DNA of 30,897 bases from the NCBI GenBank assembly GCA_039820405.1, contig JBCBQC010000076.1, positions 1-30,897 of the forward strand. The letters are read 5' to 3'. Under the pieces are notes generated by a model. The model saw only the letters and a list, made by a program, of their open reading frames with translations. It made no database searches and was not told the DNA's origin. The DNA is from CALLVY01 sp937899855 (GTDB lineage Bacteria > Bacteroidota > Bacteroidia > Chitinophagales > Saprospiraceae). Positions 17,497 to 29,800 of this stretch are shown here, in pieces; position 1 is the first letter of the stretch, and each line of letters begins with the position of its first letter. Both the position numbers and the translations under genes were made by a program.

Positions 17497-17896
17497 TACA
17501 AAACACACGTGTCCTCACTTTCCGCAAAGTAATTCCTACCTCCTCAACTATTCGTTTCCATTACTCCATCACCAGCCTGGATGACTGATTTATTCTCGCT
17601 TTGTCATGAATGAAGCAGGTTTTTGGGATTTGGTATAAATCGTTGTACAACAGGGATTTATGTATGGTTTTTGACAAAAGGTACGCTTGAGAAATGCTTG
17701 ATAAAATAAAATTTAATATAAATTATTTTTAGGCATAATGATTGCACTGGACACTCATGTACTTAGACGGATAGAAAAATAACACGTATTTGAGTGACCG
17801 GAGCTTGGTTTATGAACCCCAATTATCAATGGCTAAACCAGCGGGAGTCAGTCGAAAGGAATGAGCTGAATTAGAAAACTGTGATTGGTTAGATTT

Positions 17897-20800
17897 ATGC
17901 TTAAGAAAACGATAACTGCTTTTATTGTACTCCTCGCTGCTTTCTGCTTTCCCAATAAGGCACTGGCCCAGTCGGGTTTGTGTGATCCTTGTACTCCATT
18001 CTACGAAGTAGATTTGTCCAATGATCCCGCCGGGTCTTACTTGTCCCCGACGGATTCCCGTTGTGGCCGTTGCTGTGGTGCGCCGTTGAGCTTGCCCCCC
18101 AGTCGCTGCATTGAGTTCGAGGTGACGCTGTCGCCCGGTGCCATTGGTTTTAGCTTCGACATCTTCTCCGGCGTGACGCCTTCGGGTTCGTTGCTCTACG
18201 AGGTAGATTGTGCGGATCCCACCGATGCGGGCGATCCCGTCTGCGTGGACGGAACGGGACCTTTTACCATCACCTTCTGTAAGCCGGGTAATTTCCCCAA
18301 TACCTACATCATCAACTCCATTCCGGGGGCAATCGAAGGAGTGGGGACCACCGTTAAAGAAAATTGTACCGATACTATCAGCGTTAGTGGCATCACCGAA
18401 AGCACCGCCGTTTGGCGCGACATCAGCTCGGGCACGGGGGCTTATGATGCCTACCTGAATTGTACGACGGGCTGCGATACTGTGACCGTCAGTGTTCCCA
18501 TGGGAGCGCCGAGTTTTATCGATTACGAGGTGTGTGGGGAGACGAATTCTTCCGAGTGCCTCAACTTCTTTCCCGTCATCTGCGATACGGTGCGCGTCAT
18601 CGTAGAACCATCCTTTCAAATTACCAACATCCCCGATACCGTCTTTTATTGTGAGACCGATGGCTCGACCGAGATCATCGCCCGACCGGACCTGCCGGGC
18701 GATTACCGCTACGACTGGAACGGGGGAGGCTTTAGCAGCGACAGTACCTTTACCGTGAGCACTCCGGGCGCCTATTCGCTGATTGCCATCGACGACAATT
18801 GGGGCGAATGTACGCGCGATACGCTGGTCTTTACGGTGGCCTACCTGCCCGATCCCGCCAGCCTCACCGCACCCGATGAAGCTTGCGTGTTTGAAGACCT
18901 TACGGTGACCTCCAGCGATGCGGGTCCCGGTGCCAGCTACACCTGGGACTTTGGCCCCGCCGCCAACCCCGGTACGGCCGCCGGCTTGGGGCCCCACACC
19001 GTCCAGTTCAACCAGTGTGGCGAACAGGTGATCCAACTCAACCTTACCCTGGACGGCTGCCGGTACGAAATCCGGGATACCATCTCGATCAACGACGACG
19101 AAGCTCCCAATTTCCCCTTGGTCTACGGCGACATCACGGTCAGCTGCGATGACATCCCCGCCGTTCCCGTTTTTACGGTGACGGACAATTGTGATCCCGA
19201 CCCCGAAATCCTTTTTAACGAAAACATCATCCCTGGGCCCTGCGCCAATTTTTACACCATCCGCCGGGAGTGGACCACCATCGATACCTGTGGGAATGCC
19301 AATACCATGCAGCAGTTTATTACGGTGGAGGATGCCGACGGACCGGACATCGATGGTGTACCCGCCGATACGATCATCGACTGCACCGCTGCCGTTCCTC
19401 CCGCTCCGGTGCTGGTAGCGGCCGATAATTGCGATATTACCGTTCCGATCTTTTATTCCGAAACCACCCTCCCCGGAGCCTGCGATGGATCCACCATCGT
19501 TCGTCGGGAATGGTTTGCCAAGGACGCCTGTGGCTTTACGACTTACCGCGTCCAAAACATTACCCTGGTCGATACCACGGCCCCCACCTTTGTTTACCCC
19601 GCGGACACCATCATCGACTGCGATGCCCCGCTGCCGACGCCGCCGGCCATCGTTGCCATCGACGACTGCGATCCCGATATTGAGGTGACCTACACCACTT
19701 CTAGTTGCGAAAGTTACCGCCCACCCTATTATGAAACAAGCAATGGGGTGGCCCTGATCCTCGAATCGGAAGACCCCGCCGTTCCCGCCAGTGTGGTGGC
19801 CGTAGCTGGTTTGAGTTTGACCTCGCTGTGTACGAGCGATCCTAGCCAGGAGCGGCGTTGGGAGGTCAATAACCCCAACGCCTTCCCCGTATACGTCAAC
19901 TGGTTTGTGGTCGGTACACCCGATTTTGGTGGACACCTGGTACCCGCGGGCACTTCCTTTTTCTTTAGCCCGCACAACACCTTGGGGGTACACATCCTAC
20001 AGTTGAGTTGGCTCGACGAGACGGGCGCCACCCAGACCACCGCCCTCAACGCCATCGATGCCCAGTGTGAATTGCCGGTGGGCATTGCCTGTGACATTTG
20101 CCGCTACCGCCGCGTCTTTACCGCTACGGACGACTGTGGCAACGTAGCGACCGTCACGCAAAACATCATTCAAAAAGACCTGACGGCTCCGGTACTGGTC
20201 GACGTTCCCGGCAATACGGGGATTGAGTGCCAGGAGTGTATTTCTTCCTTTCTCAATGGCAGTTTTGAAAACAACTCCGCTACGCAAAGTCCCGACTCGC
20301 TACACTTCGCGACGGTCGAAGGTTGGCGGACGACGGCTAGCGATGGTCGAATCGAGTTTTTCCGTTCGGGAGAGGATGGCATCAATTCGGCCGAAGGAGG
20401 CTGGCACGTTGAAGTCAATGGTGGCGCCCTTGGGGATTTGAACCAAGAATACTGCGTGATCGAAGAGTCGATCCTCCAGGTTAGTTTTGCCCACCACAAG
20501 CGCATTCAAGCCAGCAATACCACCAACGATAGCATGGAGGTGTACATCGGACCCGATTTGTCCAACTTGACCTTGTACCTGACCGTTGGGGCCGACGATG
20601 CCTCGGGTTGGATGTATTACACGATTGATTACCTGGTGCCAGCGGGGCAAAATACCGCGGTAGTCGCTTTCCGTTCCAAGCAAGGCGATCCCACCGATCC
20701 TACGATGGGGAATCTCCTGGACGACGTCAATTCGGTGACCCTGTTTAACCTCGCCAACCAATCGGTTCCCAGCGCTTTGGATAATTGTGACAACGACGTT

Positions 20801-23800
20801 GAAATTGTCCTGACCGAGGCACGGGTTACTGGTGCCTGTCCCAACAACTACCGTTTGGTTCGGACCTGGACGGCGACCGACGATTGTGGCAACCAAAGCC
20901 AGGCGACCCAGTGGGTGACGGTAGGGGATTTGACGCCTCCCGAAATTATGGCACCTCAGGATACGGTGATCGATTGTACCGCCGCCGTTCCCTTTGCGGT
21001 TCCGGTCTATGACGATGCCTGTACGGAGTCCTTTAATATCGTCACGACTTTTCAGCAAGATACCGTCTTCCAAGATTGCAACGACTATACCATCGTACGG
21101 ACTTGGACGGCGACCGATGAGTGTTCGAACGTTTCGACGGCGACCCAGCTGATCGTCGTTCAAGATACCACCGCTCCGGTGATTGGAACTACGGGTTACA
21201 GCAGTACGAGTGCAGCTACCCAAATTCACACGATGGCCAACGGTGGATTACTGATGTACGGTACGGCGAGTGGGGTCACCTCCACTCGGGTGAGCGTCAC
21301 CTTTCCCGCTCCTTTTGATAGCATCCCCGCCGTTTTTGCCGACATCATTACGCACGATGATCCCGAGACGGTAGTGCCCCGAATTACCAATATCACGACG
21401 ACCGGTTTTCAGATTCGGGTACAGGAGGAGGAAGATCGCAATGCGCACCTGGCCGAAAGCATTGCTTGGGTAGCGATGGAGGAGGGGAGTGTGACCAGCG
21501 GGAGTAAGCTGGAGGTACGGCCCATTGGGAACGTTACGCACGCTTGGTCTTCCTTTACCCACCAGCAAAGTTATTCCAATCCGATTACGATCATCGATAT
21601 GCAGCGCGAAAACGGGGGCGACCCCTGCGCACTGCGTTTCCGACCGACGGGGAATGGCAGTGAGCTGGAAGTTTTTGTGGAAGAGGAAGCCTCGGCGGAT
21701 ACGGAAATTGGGCATACCACGGAACCGTTGTCTTACCTGACTTTTGAAGAAGGAACCATCTACGACAGCTTGGGACGGAACATCGGAGAAGCAGGTGTCA
21801 TCAGCCTGCAACAGACCTCGCGGGACTACTGGCAATCGGTTAGCTTGGCGCGGAACTACACCAATCCTTCGGTGGTGGTGGGGCCCTGGAGTTTTAACGA
21901 TTCCGAACCCTCGGCGGTACGGATTCGCAACCTGAGTGGCAGTAGTTTTGAAATCCAACTGGAGGAATGGGAATACCTCGATGGCATTCACAATCGGGAG
22001 TACCTGCACTACGTCGTCATTGGCGAAGCCGCTTCGCTGGATAGCAACGTGATCGATCCGCTGGTGCTGACTGATATGGACGTGCCCTGTGATGCCGTTC
22101 CCGATCCGCCCACCGGCGTACGAACCCAGGACGACTGCAACAGCGTTGACTTGGTCTTCGCCGCCGACACCCTCGGTACGGGCTGTGGCCAACAAATCCG
22201 ACGGACCTGGACGGCGACCGACGAGTGCGGCAACGCTTCGCAAGTGTCCCAAACCCTGACCCTGGTAGACAACGTCGCCCCGGTATTTATCGACCCCCCC
22301 GCCGACATCACCATCCGTTGTCAAAACCCTCCGGCTCCTCCGGCGATCGTTCAATCCTGTACGTCCTCGCGGGTCAACGTCGCCCTCAATAAAGCCGCAC
22401 GTCAAAGCTCGAACCAAAATTCTTCCAACAATCAAGCTTCCTTCGCGGTCGATGGCGATACGACCAACTACTCCCACACCCAGAGCGATCCCGAAGCTTG
22501 GTGGGAAGTCGATCTGGAAGCGGCCGAAATTATCGACGACATTCAAATCTGGAACCGTACGGATTGCTGTCAAAATCGACTCAGCAATTTCTACGTGCTG
22601 GTTTCCAACGACCCCTTCGCCTCCGACGATCTGACCAGTACCCTGGCCGATCCGGCGGTGACGGCTCATTATTACTCGGGCTACTTTACGGAATCCAATA
22701 TTTTTCCCATTGGCCACCAAGGCCGCTACGTTCGCGTCCAACTGTCGGGGACCAACTCTCTGCACATGGCCGAAGTGGCGGTGTACGCCACCAAGACGGC
22801 CGACGATGCCATCTGTATCACGGACAATTGCGACAACATCGTCGACGTGACCCTCTCCGAGGTATCCACCCAAACCGACAACAACTCCTGTAACGACATC
22901 AATTACACCATCACCCGGACTTGGACGGCCACCGACGACTGTGGCAATACGGCGACTCACGTCCAGGTGATTACGGCCCGCTGCGAATGCTGTCGCAACG
23001 GCATCGACGATGATGGCGACGGTCTGGTGGACGGCAACGATCCCGAATGTCCCTGCGTATCGGGGAGTACCTCGGTGGCTTGTGATACCATCTTCAACTA
23101 CTACGTGCCCTCGGTCTGGCAAATGCGTCGGAGTTCGACCAACCAACCGTCCAATCTGGTGATTACGACGCCCTTCCCGAGCGCTAACGTCACCGTCCGT
23201 ACGGCGGATGGTTCTTTCAATAACACCTACACGGTCGTCAACGGAACGCCCACCATCATTCCGCTGACGATTGACCAGGTACAGACGCCCAACATCAATA
23301 CGGTGGAAGGAGATCGGGGCTTTATTGTCGAATCGGATCGCTTGCTCCAGGTGTACTATCGTTTGGACGGTTTCTACAACAAATTGCTCGTGACGATCAA
23401 GGGCGAGCAGGCCCTCGGGCGTGCCTTCCGGACGGGAAGTCAAACCAAGGTGTGTAGTGGTCAGGCCGGTGGTTGGGACGACGAGCACCACATGATATCG
23501 GTGATGGCGGTGGAGGACAATACGACCGTCAACTTTGAATTCGTAACGGAGATGGAGGGCCTGGCCGGGCTCAACCATTCGGTGACCCTCGACGCGGGGG
23601 AGACCTATTTGGTGATTGATACCGATGCCAACGAGACGATCAGTGGATCTTTGGTGACGGCGGACAAACCCATTGCGCTGCTGAGTGGATCGCAGCACAC
23701 CAACCAGTGTGGGGGCAATGGCGGTGGTCGTGACGGGGGGGTAGACCAGTTGGTGCCTTCCTGTTTGATGGGGGATGAGTACGTCGTGGTAAAAGGCTAC

Positions 23801-26800
23801 GGCGGTCCGGGACAAAACTACGCGGTGGTCGTGGGGATTGAAAACGATACCGAGGTGTACGTGAACGGAAATCCCACCAAGGTGGCCAACCTTTTTGCGG
23901 GCGAGTGGGTCAACGTCGATTTGACCGGTGCGGAGGGAAGTTCGACCTACATTCGGGCCAATAAGCCCATTTACGTCTACCACATTTCGGGAATTTCTAC
24001 TTCGAATACGGAAGTGGGGATGGCCCTGGCGGCTCCGGCGGGTCCTTGTCGGGGGGATACTTACACGGAATTTCCGCAATTTGATGGGGCCGGAAGACAC
24101 TCGGCCTACGTCATCATTCCCGACGCAGGACTTCCCAGTTTGGAACTCAACGGCCGCCCTTACACGGATTACACCTCCGCGACGGTGACCTCGGTCCCCG
24201 GTTTTTCTGGTTACTCGACCGTCTACTTTTTTGATGCCGATCTGCTGGATTATAATATCTTGACTTCTGACGACTACTACCACGCTGGTCTGCTGATTGG
24301 AAATAATGGGGCCACGGGTACCCACGGCTACCTGACGAGCTTTAAGGACAAGATCGACGTTCCCGATCCCATTACGGGCTTGCCAACGTCGACCTATTTT
24401 GTCGATACGCTTTGCGAAAACACCTCGATCACCCACTGTATGTCGGCCAGCAGTTGTGCCAACCTCCACACCATTACCGGACTTTTTGAGGGAGCCTACA
24501 CGGGTAGTCTGACCATGACGCCGGGAGAGAACATGTGTTTTGATTATACGGCCGGTGCCGGCTTTAGTGGAGAAGATCAGATTACGGTGGTAATCGAAAA
24601 TGACTTTGGACTACAACAGGCCATTTGTTTGCGTTTTTACATCTGCGCGGGCGTTCCCGATATCATCGCTCCCGATACCATCGTGTCCTGCGAAAATGCC
24701 ATTCCCCCGCCCGACGACCCCGTCGCCACCCACTCCTGCGATACCGAAATCAATTTTACCTTTACCGAGCTTTCCGATCAAACCAGCAACGGCTCCTGCT
24801 CCGATTACAACTACACCATCACCCGGACCTGGACCGCCTCGGACAAATGTGGCAATACCTCGATGGCTTCCCAAAACATTACCGTGGTGGATACCATCGC
24901 CCCGGTCCTTTCTCCCGTCGACGATGCCATCTACGGAGGCTGTGCCGCGGATGCCCCCATCCCCACGGTGACCGCCACGGACAATTGCGATCCCAACGTC
25001 GACATCGACTACCGCGAAACCTCGGTCTTCAACCCCTGTCCCAATACCTTTACCCTGACCCGGGTTTGGACCGCTACCGACCAGTGTGGCAATACCAGTG
25101 AAATTACCCAGTACGTGGAAGTGATCGACGACAGCGATCCCACCCTGGGTGGCGTCCCCGTCGATACGGTGATCTCCTGCGAGGCCTTGCCCTACCCCGT
25201 ACCTACGGTCACGGCCATCGACAACTGCGAGCTGCTGATCCCCGTCTTTAACGAACAAATTATTCCGGGCGCTTGCCCCAGTACTTTCGATATCATCCGG
25301 ACCTGGACGGCCACCGACGGCTGTGGCAACATCGCCCAACAAAGCCAAACCATCAACGTGGTGGATACCGTGGCTCCCGTGCTGGTCGACATCCCCGCGG
25401 ACACCTTCTTCTATTGCGTGGACTTGCCCGTTCCGCCTTCGGGGGTCTTTGCCTACGACAACTGTACCAACAGCGACGTCGTCGTTAGCTTGGATACCAT
25501 CGCCGGGGCCTGTGGCGGTTCCTTCACCATCCGTCGGACCTGGACCGCTACCGATATTTGTGGCAATGCCTCCATCCGGACCCAGTTGGTCAGCGTAAGT
25601 GATACCACGGCTCCCGTGTTCAATGCCATTCCTCCCGATGTTACCGTCGCCTGTGACAATCTGCCCGATGCTTCGACGATTGACGCCAGCGACGCCTGCG
25701 ATCCGGGGCCCGTTACGATCACCTTCAGCGACGACGTCATCGGCGGCCTCTGTTTTGGCAGTCGCATCATCAACCGGACTTGGACGGCCAGCGATGGCTG
25801 TGGCAATAGCGCTTCGATCAACCAACGAATTACGGTATTTGACAATGAAGATCCCACCTTTGATACGGTGCCGCAGGATACCGTGGTGGATTGTACCGCC
25901 CTGCCCTTTACGCAAAACATTACCGCCTCTGACAATTGTGGCGGGACCGTCACGGTGACCTTTACGGACGTCACCACGGCGGGTTCCTGCGGCAACGAAT
26001 CGGTTATCACCCGGACCTGGACGGCCGAGGACGACTGTGGCAACGATACCCAAGTGGTACAGGTCATTACCGTCGTGGATACGCTGGGTCCCATCCTGGC
26101 TGGTGTCCCGCCCGATACGGTCGTGACCTGTGAAGCCATTCCGCCCGCCCTGGTGGTGACGGCAACGGATGCTTGTGATACCAATCCCATTCCGGTGCTC
26201 TTCGCCGAGGTCATTACGCCGGGTGGGGTCTGTAGCAACGAATATCAAATTGAGCGGACCTGGACGGCCACCGACGTTTGTGGCAATACCACGCAGCTCA
26301 CCCAAACCATCACGGTGGTGGATACGCTTGGACCCGTACTTAGCGGACTTCCGCTGGACGTTACCGTTGATTGTGCGGCCGTGCCGGATACGGCCAACGT
26401 AACGGCGACGGACAATTGTGATCTGGGTACCATTATCGTTGATGTATTCGACAGCGTCAGTCCGGGGTCCTGTCCGCAGGACTACGTGATCACGCGGATT
26501 TGGCGGGCCAGTGATTCCTGTGGCAATCTCAGTGAGGGGACCCAAGTCATTACGGTGACGGACAGCATTGCTCCCACCTTTGCCAACGTCGATTCCCTGC
26601 CCCGGGAGTTGAGCTGTGCGGTGGGCCTACCCGATCTGTCCGTCGTGACGGTGACGGATAATTGTGGCGCCGTGACGGTGACGGTAGATAGCATCTACAC
26701 CACTCCGGTGATTGATACCTGTACCAGTTTGGATCCCAACGATGTGGATGCTTACGTCATCCTGGCCGCGAATAAGGTCGAGATGGATTTGGGGACGGTC

Positions 26801-29800
26801 CGCAATGGTGGGGTAGGGGTTTGGAATGACAACCGACGGGCGATCATCAACTCGGGAAGCAACATCCAGACCTTCGTTCGGGCGCCCAGAATCTTGAACG
26901 ATGGAACCAGTACCATCGCCAATAGCTTCGTTGCCAATGCCCCTGATCCCACGACTGAGATGAGCCTCAAGACGATTGGCGTTGTTTCCACGGTGGATTC
27001 CATCGTACCGAATAATGCAGTAGTCAATATTTACGGCAATGATTTTGGCAAGGTACAAGTCAAAAAAGGCGCCCGCGTTGTTTTCCACGCCAATAGTGAC
27101 ATCTACATCGATGAATTCATCATGAACAATGCGGATGATGGGGACTCGACGATTGTAATGTTCAAACACAAGGTCGATGTGGTGACCAATCGGGTCAACA
27201 TCGGTCGTCGCTGTTACGTCAACTGGGATCCGAGTGGGATGCCACCCCGGGTTATTTTCCACTCCAGCGGTACGGTCAGTGTCAACGCGCATTCCTATTT
27301 CCACGCGGATGTTTACGCTCCCAATAATACGATCAATGTTCAGGACGCTACGGTCTTTACGCCGGTGACCATGATTGGTCGTTTTATTGCTCGGGTGGTC
27401 AATTCTGATAACTACGTCAATTGGTCTTGGAATACCGACTGTGGGGGGACCGTTGTCATCACCGATGTCGATCCTTGTACGGAGCCTTACGCGGTCCGCT
27501 ACACCTGGACGGCGACGGATGAGTGTGGCAACGAAGCCAGTCATACCCACAGCGTCAACATCATTCCCGATACCCTTGCCCCCGTCATTACGGTCGATGC
27601 CCCCGATACGTTGGTCACCTGTGCCAACGTGCCACCACCGGCGGTCATGACGGCTGTCGACGAGTGCGCGACCAATTTGGTGACTAACTTTACGGAAACT
27701 GCTGGTTCCGGTTGTGATTATACCATTCTTCGGATGTGGACGGCGGAGGATGAATGTGGAAATGTGGATACGGTCCTTCAGACCATCCAGGTGGTGGATA
27801 CCCTCGCCCCACTATTGCTGAATTTTCCCAACGATACCACCGTACACTGTACCGCCGTTCCCGATACGGCACTGGTGACGGTCACGGACGACTGTGATGT
27901 CAATCCGATTGCCGTTGCGGTTCGCGACTCGGTAGTCAGCAACAATTGCGTGGGCAGCATCTTTACCATTTACCGGATTTTCTCCGCAGTGGACATTTGT
28001 GGCAATGAGGTGGAAAACATCCAGACCATTACGGTAGGGGATGATGTCGCGCCCGATATTACCTGCCCGGCGGACCTCACCGTAGAATGTAGTGATCCGA
28101 GTGGTGTGATTGCCAGCTTCCTCAGTAGCGCGACGGCCAGTGACAACTGCGGTCGCGTGAGTCTGGACAATGACTATGATCCGACGGTCTTCACAGGTTG
28201 TAACGGAACCGGTACGCAGGTCATCACCTTTACCGCCACCGATCAATGCGGCAATACCGCTACGTGTACCGCCGCCCTGACCATTCAAGATACCAACCCA
28301 CCCAGCTGGAATAATTTCCCCGCCGACCTGACCATTGCCTGTGAAGATCCGGCCGATACTACTTTCGTTAGCGCGACGGACCTTTGCGCAACGGACCCCA
28401 TTCCAGCCAGCGTCCGCGATTCCATTACGACGGGTAGCTGTGCGGGCAACTATACGATCAGCCGAATCTACACGGCGAGCGATGCCTGTGGCAACGAGGT
28501 GCGCCAGATTCAAACGATTACGGTAGCAGATAACGAGGCGCCGGTGGTAGATGCCGCACCCAACGATACGACGGTGATCTGTGGGGAAGTTCCCCCCGCC
28601 GCGATTCTCAACGCGACGGACAATTGCGACAATAACGTCGTTGTAGATTATCAATTCACGGAGGTGGTGGGTGCCTGTGCGGGCGAGTCGACGATCACGC
28701 GGACGTGGACGGCGACGGATGCCTGTGGCAACGTAACGGTTCAAACGCAGGTGATTACGGTGATTGACATCGTGGCCCCGAGCTTTGTCAACTTCCCGAA
28801 TGATACGACGGTACAGTGTAGCACTCTGCCGGATACGGCGGTGGTGGTAGCGACGGATATTTGCGATCCGAATCCGATTGTGGTGACGGTCCGGGACTCG
28901 CTGACGGCGGGTGCCTGTGGAGGTAGCTATACGATCAGCCGGATTTATACGGCGGTAGATATTTGTGGCAACGTGATGGACAGCATCCAAACGATCACGG
29001 TAGCAGATACGGTGGACCCCGTAGTAGATGCCGCGCCAAACGATACGACGGTAATCTGTGGCCAAGTGCCCGCAGCGGTGGTACTGACGGCGACGGACAA
29101 TTGCGACAACAACGTGGTGGTAGATTACCAATTTGCGGAAGTAGCGGGAGCCTGTGCGGGCGAGTCGACGATCACACGGACGTGGAGGGCGACGGATGCC
29201 TGTGGCAACGAAGTGATTCAAACCCAAGTGATCACGGTGATTGATCCCATTGCGCCTTTATTTGCCAGCTTCCCCAACGATACAACGGTAACCTGTAGCA
29301 CCTTACCGGATACGGCCATCGTAGTAGCCAACGATGCTTGCGATCCCAACCCCATTACCGTAGCGGTCCGCGATTCCATTACGACGGGCAGCTGTGCGGG
29401 CAACTATACGATCAGTCGAATCTACACGGCGAGCGATGCCTGTGGCAACGAGGTGCGCCAGATTCAAACGATTACGGTAGCAGATAACGAAGCGCCGGTG
29501 GTAGATGCCGCGCCCAACGATACGACGGTGATCTGTGGTCAAGTGCCCGCAGCGGCGGTGCTCACGGCGACGGACAATTGCGATACGCCGCTTGTGGACT
29601 ACCAATTTACGGAAGTGCCGGGCGCTTGTGCGGGCGAGTCGACGATCACGCGGACGTGGACGGCGACGGATGCCTGTGGCAATGCAAGCGTTCAGACGCA
29701 GGTGATCACGGTAATCGACATCGTAGCTCCAAGCTTTGTGAATTTCCCGAACGATACGACGGTCACTTGTAGCGCCCTGCCGGATACGGCGGTGGTAGTG

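Larger units (their letters stand above)
17382..17896. other. Intergenic region before the giant gene
   Basis: No coding sequence is supported in these 515 bases. The first 120 hold a nested inverted repeat and a TAnnTTTG match. ACACGTGT at 17505-17512 is an 8-base palindrome. Bases about 17690-17740 are very AT-rich and could be a second promoter region. A transcript starting near 17497 would have a 5' leader of about 400 bases. Confidence 0.6.
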
